Shown: positions 37,370-46,639, counted from the first letter of the stretch. The stretch: 64,000 nt of DNA from Oryzobacter telluris (GCF_043099285.1 NZ_CP170723.1:62001-126000), one strand, 5' to 3'. Notes: generated by a model from the letters alone, not told the origin. Translations and numbers: made by a program.

Positions 37370-37731
37370 CTCACCCCTCCGAGTCGTCGAATCACCTTGT
37401 GGACCAACGGATCCAGCGCCTCGCCGAGTTCCCGCGAGGAGGCCGCGGCTGCCGCCGGGTTCGCCCGCACCACGACATCGGTGCCGGCCGGGAGCCGGTC
37501 GAGGCGCGCCGCGACGAGGGCCCGGAGCCGCCGCTTGGTGCGGTTGCGCACCACGGCACCCCCGACGGCCTTCGACACGACGAAACCGACCCGCGGCGGG
37601 AGACCCGCACGCGCGTCGGTCTGGTGGGCGTGGACCACGAGGAGCCGGGAGCCGGCCCGAGAACCTCCGGAGGCCCGGACCGCCGACGTGAACTCCGCGC
37701 GTTCGCGCAGTCGGTTCGGCGCCGGCAGCAC
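37366..37731 (-). CDS. rnpA: Ribonuclease P protein component
   Basis: A 121-residue basic protein that assists the RNase P RNA in 5' processing of pre-tRNA. It shows the family patterns RLRERAEFTSAVR, RVGFVVSKAVGGAVVRNRTK and RRLRALVAARL. The GTG at 37731 lies 11 bases after the rpmH stop; the TGAGGG there can serve as RBS. The longer frame reads through rpmH and is rejected. Confidence 0.95.
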   Translation of the reverse strand: MLPAPNRLRERAEFTSAVRASGGSRAGSRLLVVHAHQTDARAGLPPRVGFVVSKAVGGAVVRNRTKRRLRALVAARLDRLPAGTDVVVRANPAAAAASSRELGEALDPLVHKVIRRLGGVR

Positions 37732-37741
37732 CGGGTGGCCC

Positions 37742-37879
37742 TCAGGCGGAGAGCTCGGAGCGACCCTTGCGGCGGCGGGCGGCCAGGATGGCGCGGCCGG
37801 CACGGGTCCGCATGCGAAGGCGGAAGCCGTGCGTCTTGGCGCGACGACGGTTGTTCGGCTGGAAGGTCCGCTTGCTCAC
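37742..37879 (-). CDS. rpmH: 50S ribosomal protein L34
   Basis: A 45-residue L34 with the invariant sequence KRTFQPNNRRRAKTHGFRLR and the basic C-terminus. The GTG start gives the exact family length. It is the first gene of the minus-strand rpmH-rnpA-yidD-yidC-jag-rsmG run and faces dnaA across a 385-base regulatory region. Confidence 0.98.
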   Translation of the reverse strand: MSKRTFQPNNRRRAKTHGFRLRMRTRAGRAILAARRRKGRSELSA

Positions 37880-38264
37880 GTCAGTTCTCTCATCTGGAGG
37901 CGGGCCGGATCGGCCCGGTGGTCGGGGGAGCCTGGTGGATCGGCTGCCATCGGAAGCCCATGACCCAGCGGGGGTTCCCGCACCATCTTCGGTGCGGGTC
38001 ACGGGCATGCGAAAACAGCCGACCAACAGGCCTGTTCACGGTACGCGACCGGGGCCAGCAGGGTCAAACCGGCCGGCACGGGTGCACAGGGCTGGGGAAA
38101 ACCCTCTAGGATCCCACGGAGCACCGCCTGCCCCCCGGAACGACACACCCACCCGGACCCACTCGGCGATCCCCACAGTCTGTGGACAACGATGTGGATT
38201 GCACCGGCCACCGAGGTCAGGGCGCGGACGACGGCCCGAGGGGCGAAAGGACGGGGACCTGACT
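37880..38264. promoter_or_regulatory. rpmH-dnaA intergenic control region
   Basis: On the minus strand TTGACC (38067-38062) and TACCGT (38043-38038) with an 18-base spacer form a good rpmH promoter. A perfect DnaA box (TGTGGACAA, 38181-38189) lies about 75 bases before dnaA, fitting autoregulation. TAGGAT at 38107-38112 is a candidate -10 for dnaA without a clear -35. No small gene is seen. Confidence 0.65.
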
Positions 38265-39797
38265 GTGGCGGACGCGACGATGGCCCAGCTGTGGCGGACC
38301 ACTCTCGAGGTCCTGGACTCCGACGGGATCCCGGTGCAGCAGAGGGCCTTCCTCTCGCTGGCCCGCCTCGTCGGCCTCCTCGACGACACGGCGCTCATCG
38401 CCGTCCCGAACGACTTCACCAAGGACATCGTCGAGACCCGCCTTCGCGACCGGGTCACCGCGACCCTGGGGGCCCAGCTCGGCCGCGACGTCCGGCTCGC
38501 CGTCACCGTCGACCCGTCCCTTGCCGAGGCCGCCGCCCGCGAGGCGGAGCTGAACGGTGAGGACGACGGCCACGACCAGCGCGCCGCCGACCGCCGCCAG
38601 GAGATCGACGACCTCGACATCGGCGAGGACGAGGTCGACCCCTACGGCTCCGACCACGGCGCCGCCGACGCGCTCCCCGGCGGAGGCCACGGAGCACCCG
38701 TGCTCGTCGAGGTCCCCGGCGCCCGGCGTCCCCGCCCCGGCCAGCAGGTTCCCGAGCAGGTCGAGCTGACCCGCCTGAACCCCAAGTACACCTTCGACAC
38801 CTTCGTCATCGGCGCGAGCAACCGCTTCGCCCACGCCGCGGCGGTCGCGGTCGCCGAGGCGCCGGCCAAGGCGTACAACCCCCTCTTCATCTACGGCGAC
38901 TCCGGGCTGGGCAAGACCCACCTCCTGCACGCCATCGGGCACTACGCCCGCAACCTCTTCCCCCACGTCAAGGTGCGGTACGTGAACTCCGAGGAGTTCA
39001 CCAACGACTTCATCAACAGCATCCGCGACGACAAGGCGAGCAACTTCCAGCGCCGGTACCGCGACGTCGACGTCCTGCTCATCGACGACATCCAGTTCCT
39101 CCAGGGCAAGGTGCAGACGCAGGAGGAGTTCTTCCACACGTTCAACACCCTCCACAACGCCAACAAGCAGGTCGTCATCACCAGCGACGTCCCGCCGAAG
39201 CTGCTCAGCGGCTTCGAGGCGCGGATGCGCAGCCGGTTCGAGATGGGCCTGCTCACCGACGTCCAGCCCCCCGACCTCGAGACGCGGATCGCCATCCTGC
39301 GCAAGAAGGCCATCCAGGAGCGGCTCTCGGTCCCCGACGACGTCCTGGAGTTCATCGCCTCGCGGATCTCCACCAACATCCGCGAGCTCGAGGGCGCCCT
39401 CATCCGGGTGACGGCCTTCGCCAGCCTCAACCGCCAGCCGGTCGACATGAGCCTGGCCGAGATCGTCCTGCGCGACCTCATCCCCGACGACGCCTCCAGC
39501 CAGGTGACGCCGGCGACGATCATGGCCCAGACGGCCGCGTACTTCGGCCTGACGCTCGACGACCTCCAGGGCCAGTCCCGCTCCCGGGTACTCGTCACGG
39601 CCCGCCAGATCGCCATGTACCTGTGCCGCGAGCTGACCGACCTGTCGCTGCCGAAGATCGGCCAGCAGTTCGGCGGCCGCGACCACACCACGGTCATGCA
39701 CGCCGACAAGAAGATCCGCCAGCTCATGGCCGAGCGACGCGCGATCTACAACCAGGTCACCGAGCTGACCAACCGGATCAAGCAGCAGTCGCACTGA
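38265..39797 (+). CDS. dnaA: Chromosomal replication initiator DnaA
   Basis: A 510-residue AAA+ initiator. Domain I is at about 1-90, a variable acidic domain II at about 90-165, and domain III holds Walker A FIYGDSGLGKTHLLHAIG (about 206-223) and Walker B DVLLIDDIQFLQGK. Domain IV carries the DnaA-box signature GGRDHTTVMHADKKI. It opens oriC, which lies directly downstream. The GTG at 38265 fits the N-terminal homology; the longer frame overlaps rpmH on the other strand. Confidence 0.97.
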   Translation: MADATMAQLWRTTLEVLDSDGIPVQQRAFLSLARLVGLLDDTALIAVPNDFTKDIVETRLRDRVTATLGAQLGRDVRLAVTVDPSLAEAAAREAELNGEDDGHDQRAADRRQEIDDLDIGEDEVDPYGSDHGAADALPGGGHGAPVLVEVPGARRPRPGQQVPEQVELTRLNPKYTFDTFVIGASNRFAHAAAVAVAEAPAKAYNPLFIYGDSGLGKTHLLHAIGHYARNLFPHVKVRYVNSEEFTNDFINSIRDDKASNFQRRYRDVDVLLIDDIQFLQGKVQTQEEFFHTFNTLHNANKQVVITSDVPPKLLSGFEARMRSRFEMGLLTDVQPPDLETRIAILRKKAIQERLSVPDDVLEFIASRISTNIRELEGALIRVTAFASLNRQPVDMSLAEIVLRDLIPDDASSQVTPATIMAQTAAYFGLTLDDLQGQSRSRVLVTARQIAMYLCRELTDLSLPKIGQQFGGRDHTTVMHADKKIRQLMAERRAIYNQVTELTNRIKQQSH

Positions 39798-40452
39798 CGC
39801 CCGGGGACCTCGCGCCCCAGTTGTCCACAGGTTGTCCCCACCCTGTGTAGAGACGTTGTCGAACCCTGAGAGCCCCGGGGTGCGGCCCCGACACGCTCAG
39901 CCCCGATGTCGAGGGTTCGACAGCGCGCGTCCACGGTGTGTGAACAACTCTGTGGACAACTCCTCCCGTCGCTCTGGCCACACGGTTCTCGACCACCACT
40001 TGTCCACAGAGCCTGTGGACAAGTGTGGACAACCCCGGTTTGGAGGTGGACGACGACGGTCGATGACGTGGACGACGTGTGAACGACGACCGACCGTCAA
40101 CACCCCGCCCCCGCGGTCCACCGCTCGGTCCACGGTTCGTCCACACCCCGCACCCCCGTCCACGACCTGCGACGACACCCGGTCGTCCACAGAGTCCACA
40201 GCTCCTACTCCCACGACGAGACCTGGAAATGACATCTCGCCCCCCGACAACGACCTGCTGACGAACCTGCCCGGAAGGGCTCCGACCGGAGTCCCCGGAC
40301 GAGGTACCGAACCCCGAAGTCGTGCACTAGTGTCAGGACCCCGCCTGCGTCGGGCGCGCCCTCACGTGCCCCACCCGACCTCGCGGACGGGGAGATTCTT
40401 GTGGGCACGAGCAGGGCGCGATGGACTCGCGCCGCACGAAGGTGGTTCAACC
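39798..40452. other. oriC: Replication origin oriC (dnaA-dnaN intergenic region)
   Basis: A 655-base gene-free region with clustered DnaA boxes: perfect TTGTCCACA at 39821 and 40000 (plus), perfect TGTGGACAA at 39951, 40014 and 40024 (minus), and one-mismatch copies at 39939 (minus), 40137 and 40183 (plus). GAGTCCACA at 40192 is weaker. The 40000/40014/40024 group is tightly packed on both strands. Position between dnaA and dnaN is the standard actinobacterial origin. Confidence 0.93.
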
Positions 40453-41586
40453 GTGAAGTTCCGCGTCGAGCGCGACGTCCTGGCCGAGGCGGTCACGTGG
40501 GTGGCCCGTGGGCTGCCGGCCCGACCGCCGGTCCCGGTGCTCGCCGGCATCCTCCTGCAGGCTGACGATGACGGCACGCTCACCCTGTCGGCGTTCGACT
40601 ACGAGGTCTCCGCGCGGATCACCGTCGCGGCCGACGTCGCCGAGGCCGGCACGGTCCTCGTCCTGGGCCGCCTGCTCGCCGACATCTCGCGCAACCTGCC
40701 GGCCCGCCCCATCGACGTCGTCACCGAGGGCTCCAAGGTCCAGGTCACGTGCGGCTCCTCGCGCTTCAGCCTGCTGATGATGCCCGCCGACGACTACCCG
40801 ACCCTGCCGACCTCCCCCGAGGCGAGCGGGTCGGTCGACGGCCACCTGTTCACCCAGGCCGTGGCCCAGGTGTCCGTCGCCGCCGACCGCGGCGACACCC
40901 TGCCGATCCTCACCGGCGTCCGGGTCGAGATCGAGGGCGACACGATGACGCTCCTCGCCACCGACCGGTACCGCCTGGCCATGCGCGAGCTGCACTGGAA
41001 CCCCACGTCCACCGACGCCAGCCACGTCGTGCTCATCCCGGCGCGCACCCTGTCCGACACCGCGCGCTCCCTCGGGGCGAGCGGCTCGATCGACGTCGCG
41101 CTCGGCACCGCGGCCGGTGGCGACGGGCTCGTCGGGTTCGAGGCCGGCCAGCGCCGCTCCACCACGCGCCTCCTCGACGGCGAGTACCCCAAGGTGTCCT
41201 CGATCTTCCCCACGACCTCCGAGACCGAGGCCGTGGTGTCCACCACCGAGCTCGTCGAGGCCGTCAAGCGCGTCGCGCTCGTCGCCGAGCGCAACACCCC
41301 GATCCGACTGCGCTTCTCCGACGGCCAGGTCGCCATCGAGGCCGGCGCCGGTGACGACGCCCAGGCGTCCGAGGCGGTCGAGTCGCGGCTCACGGGCCCG
41401 GAGATCGAGATCGCCTTCAACCCGACCTACCTCCTCGACGGCCTGGGTGCGGTGGGGACGCCGTTCTCGCGCATCTCCTTCACCCAGTCCTCGCGCCCGG
41501 CGGTCCTGTCGGGCCAGGCCGAGGAGGACGGCGAGGCCGACACCTCGTACCGCTACGTCCTCATGCCCGTCCGCTTCGCGTCCTGA
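40453..41586 (+). CDS. dnaN: DNA polymerase III beta subunit (sliding clamp)
   Basis: A 377-residue clamp that tethers the replicative polymerase to DNA. Three clamp-type domains are visible; conserved stretches include TLPILTGVRVEI, LATDRYRLAMRELHW and the C-terminal YRYVLMPVR motif. The GTG at 40453 begins the usual N-terminus (KFRVERDVLAEAVTWVAR). It is the first gene after oriC; gnd follows after 79 bases. Confidence 0.97.
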   Translation: MKFRVERDVLAEAVTWVARGLPARPPVPVLAGILLQADDDGTLTLSAFDYEVSARITVAADVAEAGTVLVLGRLLADISRNLPARPIDVVTEGSKVQVTCGSSRFSLLMMPADDYPTLPTSPEASGSVDGHLFTQAVAQVSVAADRGDTLPILTGVRVEIEGDTMTLLATDRYRLAMRELHWNPTSTDASHVVLIPARTLSDTARSLGASGSIDVALGTAAGGDGLVGFEAGQRRSTTRLLDGEYPKVSSIFPTTSETEAVVSTTELVEAVKRVALVAERNTPIRLRFSDGQVAIEAGAGDDAQASEAVESRLTGPEIEIAFNPTYLLDGLGAVGTPFSRISFTQSSRPAVLSGQAEEDGEADTSYRYVLMPVRFAS

Positions 41587-41665
41587 CGCAGCGGCCCCTG
41601 CCGCGCCGGGCGTAGCCTTCGCCCACACGGTCCACGTCGCCCGAACACCACGAGGGAGTCACGAG

Positions 41666-42739
41666 ATGCAGCTGGGTCTGGTCGGTCTGGGCAAGATGGG
41701 TGGCAACATGCGCGAGCGGCTGCGCCGCGCGGGCCACGAGGTCGTCGGGTACGACCGCGACAAGAAGGTCAGCGACGCCGCCACGCTCGCGGCCATGGTC
41801 AAGAAGCTCGACGCCCCCCGCGTCGTGTGGGTCATGGTCCCCCACGGGGCGCCCACCTCCGAGACCGTCACCAAGCTCGCCGACCTCCTCGACAAGGGCG
41901 ACCTCGTCATCGACGGCGGCAACAGCAAGTTCACCGACGACTTCGAGCACGAGAAGCTGCTCAAGGCCAAGGGCATCGGCTACCTCGACTGCGGTGTCTC
42001 CGGCGGCATCTGGGGCCTGGAGAACGGCTACGGCCTGATGGTCGGCGGCACCGCTGCGAACGTCAAGCGCGCGATGCCGATATTCGACTCGCTGCGCCCC
42101 GAGGGCCCGCGCGACGAGGGCTTCGTCCACGCCGGCAAGGTCGGCGCCGGGCACTACACGAAGATGGTGCACAACGGCATCGAGTACGGCCTGATGCATG
42201 CGTACGCCGAGGGCTACGAGCTGCTCGAGAAGAAGGACATCGTCGAGAACGTGCCGGGCGCGTTCAAGGCGTGGAGCCGCGGCACGGTCGTGCGCTCCTG
42301 GCTGCTCGACCTCATGGTCAAGGCGCTGGAGGACAACCCCTCGCTCGAGAACGTCTCCGACTACACCTCCGACTCCGGCGAGGGCCGCTGGACCGTGGAG
42401 GAGGCCATCAACCTCTCGGTGCCGATGCCGGTCATCTCGGCGTCGCTGTTCGCCCGGTTCGCCTCGCGCCAGGACCACTCGCCCACGATGCAGGCCGTCG
42501 CCGCGCTACGCGGTCAGTTCGGCGGGCACCAGGTGATGACGACCGCCGAGGGCGAGGCGCTGCGCTCGGGTGACAAGGCCGGTCCCGCGTCGGCGAAGGC
42601 CGCCACCACGAAGGCCCAGTCCAAGGAGAAGCCTCCGCGCACGGCCAAGGCCGCGGCCGCGAAGGGTCGCGAGGCCGCTGCGGCGGGCCCGTCCTCGGGC
42701 GCCGGCTCGACGCGGAAGCGCGCCGGCTCGACGAGCTGA
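41666..42739 (+). CDS. gnd: 6-phosphogluconate dehydrogenase (decarboxylating, short form) with Lys/Ala-rich tail
   Basis: A 357-residue enzyme that oxidises and decarboxylates 6-phosphogluconate to ribulose 5-phosphate. It has the Rossmann loop LGLVGLGKMGGNM, LVIDGGNSKFTDD, CGVSGGIWGLENGYGLMVGG and the catalytic HYTKMVHNGIEYG. The catalytic part ends near residue 305. A tail of about 50 Ala/Lys/Ser-rich residues (KAATTKAQSKEKPPRTAKAA and onward) is not part of the enzyme family and looks like histone H1-type nucleic-acid-binding tails. Location between dnaN and recF is usual in actinobacteria. Confidence 0.94.
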   Translation: MQLGLVGLGKMGGNMRERLRRAGHEVVGYDRDKKVSDAATLAAMVKKLDAPRVVWVMVPHGAPTSETVTKLADLLDKGDLVIDGGNSKFTDDFEHEKLLKAKGIGYLDCGVSGGIWGLENGYGLMVGGTAANVKRAMPIFDSLRPEGPRDEGFVHAGKVGAGHYTKMVHNGIEYGLMHAYAEGYELLEKKDIVENVPGAFKAWSRGTVVRSWLLDLMVKALEDNPSLENVSDYTSDSGEGRWTVEEAINLSVPMPVISASLFARFASRQDHSPTMQAVAALRGQFGGHQVMTTAEGEALRSGDKAGPASAKAATTKAQSKEKPPRTAKAAAAKGREAAAAGPSSGAGSTRKRAGSTS

Positions 42740-42748
42740 GCGCCGGGC

Positions 42749-43951
42749 GTGCACGTCCGGCACCTCTCCGTCGCCGACTTCCGGAGCTACACCACCGCCG
42801 AGCTGCCGCTCGGTCCCGGTGTCAGCACGATCGTCGGGCTCAACGGGCAGGGCAAGACCAACCTCGTCGAGGCGATCGGCTACCTGGCGACCCTGTCGAG
42901 CCACCGGGTGGCCACGGATGCGCCGCTGGTCCGGTTCGGTGCGCAGCAGGCCGTGGTCCGCGGTGCCGTCGTGCGCGACGGCCGTGAGACCGTGGTCGAG
43001 CTGGAGATCAACCCCGGGCGGGCGAACCGGGCGCGGCTCAACAGGTCGCCGCTGACCCGGCCGCGCGACGTGCTCGGCACGTTGCGCACGGTGCTCTTCG
43101 CGCCGGAGGACCTGGCGCTGGTCAAGGGTGAACCCGGCGAGCGGCGCCGCTTCCTCGACGACCTCCTCGTGGCCCGTCAGCCGCGGTGGGCCGGGGTGCG
43201 GTCGGACTACGACAAGATCCTCAAGCAGCGGGGGGCCCTGCTGAAGACGGCCGGTCCGGTGCTGGGGCGAGCCGCGCGGCGCCGTCGCCCGTCGTACACC
43301 GAGGGCGTTGACGTTGCGGCAGAACGCGATTCGGCGCTGCACACGCTCGGGGTGTGGGACTCGCACCTCGCGCAGGTCGGGTCACAGCTGCTCTACGCGC
43401 GGCTGCGGCTGCTGCGCGACCTCGGGCCGTACCTGTCGAAGGCGTACGACGAGGTGAGCGCCGGCCAGTCGGACGCGCGCGTGGCCTACAAGGCGTCGCT
43501 GCGCGAGGAGACCGCCGTGCGGCTGGCCGCCGGCGAGGTGCCGGAGGTGGCCGAGCTGCACGAGGAGATCCTCGCGTCTCTGGCCGAGGTCCGCAGCCAG
43601 GAGGTCGAGCGCGGGGTCTGTCTCGTCGGTCCGCACCGGGACGACGTCGTCCTCAGCCTGGGCGAGCTCCCCGCCAAGGGGTACGCGAGCCACGGGGAGT
43701 CGTGGTCGTTCGCGCTGGGGCTGAAGCTCGCGGCGTTCCAGCTGCTGCGCACCGACCTCGGGGACGACCCGGTGCTCGTCCTCGACGACGTCTTCGCCGA
43801 GCTCGACTCCGGGCGCCGTGAGCGCCTGGCGGCGATGGTGGCCGACTGCGAGCAGGTCCTCATCACCGCGGCGGTGCCGGCCGACGTGCCCGAGGGGCTG
43901 GCCGGACGGACCTACGCGGTGACCCTGGGTGAGGTGGCCGAGGATGCCTGA
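42749..43951 (+). CDS. recF: DNA repair protein RecF
   Basis: A 400-residue SMC-like ATPase that loads RecA at gapped DNA. Walker A is in VGLNGQGKTNLVEAIGYL (about 29-46), the signature region is KGYASHGESWSFALGLKLA and Walker B is LVLDDVFAELDSGRR. The GTG lies nine bases after the gnd stop. It overlaps the start of the next gene by eight bases. Confidence 0.96.
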   Translation: MHVRHLSVADFRSYTTAELPLGPGVSTIVGLNGQGKTNLVEAIGYLATLSSHRVATDAPLVRFGAQQAVVRGAVVRDGRETVVELEINPGRANRARLNRSPLTRPRDVLGTLRTVLFAPEDLALVKGEPGERRRFLDDLLVARQPRWAGVRSDYDKILKQRGALLKTAGPVLGRAARRRRPSYTEGVDVAAERDSALHTLGVWDSHLAQVGSQLLYARLRLLRDLGPYLSKAYDEVSAGQSDARVAYKASLREETAVRLAAGEVPEVAELHEEILASLAEVRSQEVERGVCLVGPHRDDVVLSLGELPAKGYASHGESWSFALGLKLAAFQLLRTDLGDDPVLVLDDVFAELDSGRRERLAAMVADCEQVLITAAVPADVPEGLAGRTYAVTLGEVAEDA

Positions 43952-44504
43952 CGAACAACTTCCTGCTGCAGGCGACGAGAACGGTTCTGGCACAGCCGAA
44001 TCGGAGGAGTCGATCGGCGACTCGGTCGAGGCCGCGCGGTCGGCGTTGTCGCGGGCGCGGGCCGCGGCGCGGGCCAAGGGCCTGCGGCCGGGGCTGAAGC
44101 CGCGCCGCCGGACCAAGGACGTGCCGGTCGACCGGCGCTCGGCCGGGCGCGACCCCCAGCTCCTCGGCGACCAGCTCGACCAGTTCGTCGCCGAGCGCGG
44201 GTGGGGCGCCGACGTCGCGGTGGGGGCCGTCATCGGGCGCTGGCCGCAGATCGTCGGGCCCGAGGTGTCGCAGCACTGCGAGCCGATCGACTACGCCGAG
44301 GGCGTCCTCACCGTGCGCGCCGACTCCACCGCGTGGGCCACCCAGCTGCGGCTGCTGTCGTCGAGCCTGCTCGGGCGGCTAGCGGAGGACGTCGGTGAGG
44401 GGACCGTGACCGAGATGAAGGTCGTCGGTCCGGCCGGTCCGTCCTGGAAGCGTGGCTCGCGGCGGGTGCAGGACGGCCGCGGCCCCCGCGACACCTACGG
44501 CTGA
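43944..44504 (+). CDS. DUF721 / DciA-like protein
   Basis: A 186-residue protein with a disordered acidic-then-basic N-terminus and a C-terminal DUF721 domain (GAVIGRWPQIVGPEVSQHCE, ADSTAWATQLRLLSSSLLGRL). DciA proteins help load the replicative helicase in bacteria lacking DnaC. The actinobacterial member between recF and gyrB is thought to be the orthologue. The ATG overlaps the end of recF. Confidence 0.9.
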   Translation: MPDEQLPAAGDENGSGTAESEESIGDSVEAARSALSRARAAARAKGLRPGLKPRRRTKDVPVDRRSAGRDPQLLGDQLDQFVAERGWGADVAVGAVIGRWPQIVGPEVSQHCEPIDYAEGVLTVRADSTAWATQLRLLSSSLLGRLAEDVGEGTVTEMKVVGPAGPSWKRGSRRVQDGRGPRDTYG

Positions 44505-44520
44505 CCCCTTCGTCCCCCGC

Positions 44521-44588
44521 TCCATCGCGCCCTACCGCCTTGTACGCGGGGTGATCACCCCACGTACCAGGCGGTAGCGCCGGATGGA
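44521..44588. terminator. Large bidirectional hairpin
   Basis: A long interrupted inverted repeat centred on GGGGTGATCACCCC (44548-44561). Outer arms TCCATC/GATGGA, CTACCGCCT/AGGCGGTAG and GTACG/CGTAC pair with small bulges. It separates the convergent DciA-like and tetR genes and is most likely a shared terminator. Confidence 0.8.
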
Positions 44589-44594
44589 GGGGCG

Positions 44595-45287
44595 TCAGGT
44601 CGTCAGGGTGTGGAGGACGAGGCGGACCTGGTGCTCGAGCAGGTCGGCGCCGGCGGGGGGTCCGTCGGGGCCGTACTGGCCGAAGACCTCCAGGCTCACC
44701 GCGCCGACGAGCGTCGCCCAGAGGTGGGCCGCGCGCGCCGCCACCGCAGGGCTTCCGGGCAGGCCGACCTCGGCGGCGAGCGGCGTGAGCTCGGTTGCGA
44801 GGGAACGAGGCAGCGGCACCCCGGCGCTGCGATTCGTCACCTCACCGAGCGCGGCCCCCTCGGCGACGAGGGCTGCCATCATCAGGACCACGCGGGTCCC
44901 CGGCTCGGTCGTCCGCTCGGCGGGCGCGACGTAGCCGGGCACCGGGCTGCCGTAGAGGAGGGCGTAGCGCGCCGGGTCGGCGACCGCCCACGCCCGGAAG
45001 GCCAGGGCCCCCACGACGAGGCGTTCGCGCCACGACCGGCGGGCCGCGTCGGCGACGGCCGCGTCGACGGCGTCGGCGAGGTCGGTGTACGCGTCGACGA
45101 CGAGGAGCGTGAGCAGCTCGTCGCGGTTGGCGACGTAGCGGTACACCGCCGAGGACACCATCCCCAGCTCGCGGGTGACGGCGCGCAGCGACAGCCCGGC
45201 CGCTCCCTCCTCCGCGAGGTGGCGGCGCCCGATCTCGAGGATGCGGTCGGTGACGTCCTGGCGGCGGTCGGCGCGGGTGGGGGGCAC
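44595..45287 (-). CDS. TetR family transcriptional regulator
   Basis: A 230-residue TetR regulator: N-terminal DNA-binding helices (ILEIGRRHLAEEGAAGLSLR, then VSSAVYRYVANRDELLTLLV) and a ligand domain with the common actinobacterial WHG-type C-terminus (HLWATLVGAVSLEVFGQYG). The GTG at 45287 has CGAGG upstream; a TTG at 45329 is a weaker option and would run into the operator. It is divergent from a deazaflavin oxidoreductase gene that it probably represses. Confidence 0.92.
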   Translation of the reverse strand: MPPTRADRRQDVTDRILEIGRRHLAEEGAAGLSLRAVTRELGMVSSAVYRYVANRDELLTLLVVDAYTDLADAVDAAVADAARRSWRERLVVGALAFRAWAVADPARYALLYGSPVPGYVAPAERTTEPGTRVVLMMAALVAEGAALGEVTNRSAGVPLPRSLATELTPLAAEVGLPGSPAVAARAAHLWATLVGAVSLEVFGQYGPDGPPAGADLLEHQVRLVLHTLTT

Positions 45288-45310
45288 GAGGCCATCCTCG
45301 CACAGAAGTG

Positions 45311-45372
45311 AGAGCAGTGCTCTTGACAACCGCGCAACCGCAGGTCCACACTCGAAACGAGAGCACCGCTCA
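45311..45372. promoter_or_regulatory. Paired TetR operators in the divergent promoter
   Basis: AGAGCAGTGCTCT (45311-45323) is a perfect palindrome around one base. A related AGAGCACCGCTCA lies at 45360-45372. TTGACA (45323-45328), directly after the first, is a -35 candidate for the rightward gene, so binding would block the promoter. This is inferred from spacing. Confidence 0.65.
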
Positions 45373-45391
45373 CACTTTGAAGGAGACGACG

Positions 45392-45871
45392 ATGAACGCC
45401 AGGAACCCCCGCCCCGCCGCCCAGGACCCCACCCGCTACGTCCCGCCCGGTGGCCGGATGGACCGCTGGTCGCAGGTCGCCACCCGCTGGCTGACCGAGC
45501 GCGGCATCAGCCTCATGGGCTCGAGGGTGATCACCGTGGTGGGTCGCCGCAGCGGCACCCCGCGCCGGGTGGTGGTCAACCTCCTCACCCTCGACGGCGA
45601 GCGGTACCTCGTCGCCCCGCGCGGCAACACCCAGTGGGTGCGCAACGCCCGCGCGGCCGGCGGCGGCGAGCTGGCCCTGGGCCGGAGGACCGAGCACGTC
45701 GTCCTCACCGAGCTCCCGGCCGAGCAGCGCGCCCCCGTGCTGCGGGTCTACCTCGACCGCTGGGGTTGGGAGGTCGGGCGCTTCGTCGAAGGGCTCACCC
45801 GCGACTCCACCGACGCCGAGCTCGAGGCCGCGGCCCCCGGCTTCCCCGTCCTGCGCGTCACCCCCGCCTGA
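45392..45871 (+). CDS. Deazaflavin (F420)-dependent nitroreductase-family protein
   Basis: A 159-residue split-barrel protein of the DUF385/Ddn group. Characteristic stretches are TVVGRRSGTPRRVVVNLL, RYLVAPRGNTQWVRNARAAG and the C-terminal PGFPVLRV. Such proteins bind F420 or a related deazaflavin and reduce quinones or nitro compounds. AAGGAG precedes the ATG. Divergent from tetR, so likely induced by the regulator's ligand. The substrate is unknown. Confidence 0.88.
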   Translation: MNARNPRPAAQDPTRYVPPGGRMDRWSQVATRWLTERGISLMGSRVITVVGRRSGTPRRVVVNLLTLDGERYLVAPRGNTQWVRNARAAGGGELALGRRTEHVVLTELPAEQRAPVLRVYLDRWGWEVGRFVEGLTRDSTDAELEAAAPGFPVLRVTPA

Positions 45872-45895
45872 GCCGGGGCGGCTAGGGTCGCTGGC

Positions 45896-46639
45896 GTGAG
45901 CGACGCACTGGTGCACCGGCACGACGACGACCGGATCGCCGTCGTCACCCTCGACTCCCCCGCCAACCGCAACGCCCTGTCCCGGCGGCTCGTCGCCGAG
46001 CTGGGCGAGGTCCTCGCCGAGGCCGGGGCCGACGAGTCCCTCCACGGCGTGCTCCTGCGCTCGGCCCACCCGGTCTTCTGCGCCGGCGCCGACCTCAAGG
46101 AGGCGGCCACGGTCGACATGGTCGAGGCGGCGCGCGGCATCATCGCGCTCCAGCGGTCCATCGCCTCCCTCCCGGTCCCCGTGGTGACCCGGCTCGACGG
46201 CGCCGTGCGCGCCGGCGGGCTCGGGCTGGTCGCGTCGTCGGACATCGTCATCTGCCGCGACGACGTGTCGTTCGCCCTCACCGAGGTGCGGCTCGGCCTC
46301 GCGGCCGCCGTCATCTCCATCCCGCTGAGGGCCCGGCTCACCTCGCGCGCGGCCTCCGCCTGGTCCCTCACCGGGCACCAGTTCGGCGCCCGCGAGGCCC
46401 TCGACCACGGCCTCGTCACCGGGGTCGTCGACGAGGCCGGGATGGATGCCGCGGTCACCGGAGTGCTCGACGACCTGCGCGCCGGGGCCCGGCAGGGACT
46501 GGTGGAGGCCAAGCGCATCCTCAACCGGGACCTGGTCGCCGCGTTCGACACCGACGGCGAGGAGATGGCCCGGCTGTCCGGCCTGCTCTTCCACAGCCAC
46601 GTCGCCCAGGAGCGGATGGCCGCGGCCCTGCGCCGCTGA
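45896..46639 (+). CDS. Enoyl-CoA hydratase/isomerase family protein
   Basis: A 247-residue crotonase-fold protein with the N-terminal NRNALSRRLVAEL, the oxyanion-hole block FCAGADLKEA and the region RLDGAVRAGGLGLVASSDIV. The usual catalytic glutamates are not obvious: the second loop reads FALTEVRLGLAAAVIS. The reaction could therefore be hydration, isomerisation or another crotonase reaction. It starts 24 bases after the previous gene. Confidence 0.88.
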   Translation: MSDALVHRHDDDRIAVVTLDSPANRNALSRRLVAELGEVLAEAGADESLHGVLLRSAHPVFCAGADLKEAATVDMVEAARGIIALQRSIASLPVPVVTRLDGAVRAGGLGLVASSDIVICRDDVSFALTEVRLGLAAAVISIPLRARLTSRAASAWSLTGHQFGAREALDHGLVTGVVDEAGMDAAVTGVLDDLRAGARQGLVEAKRILNRDLVAAFDTDGEEMARLSGLLFHSHVAQERMAAALRR

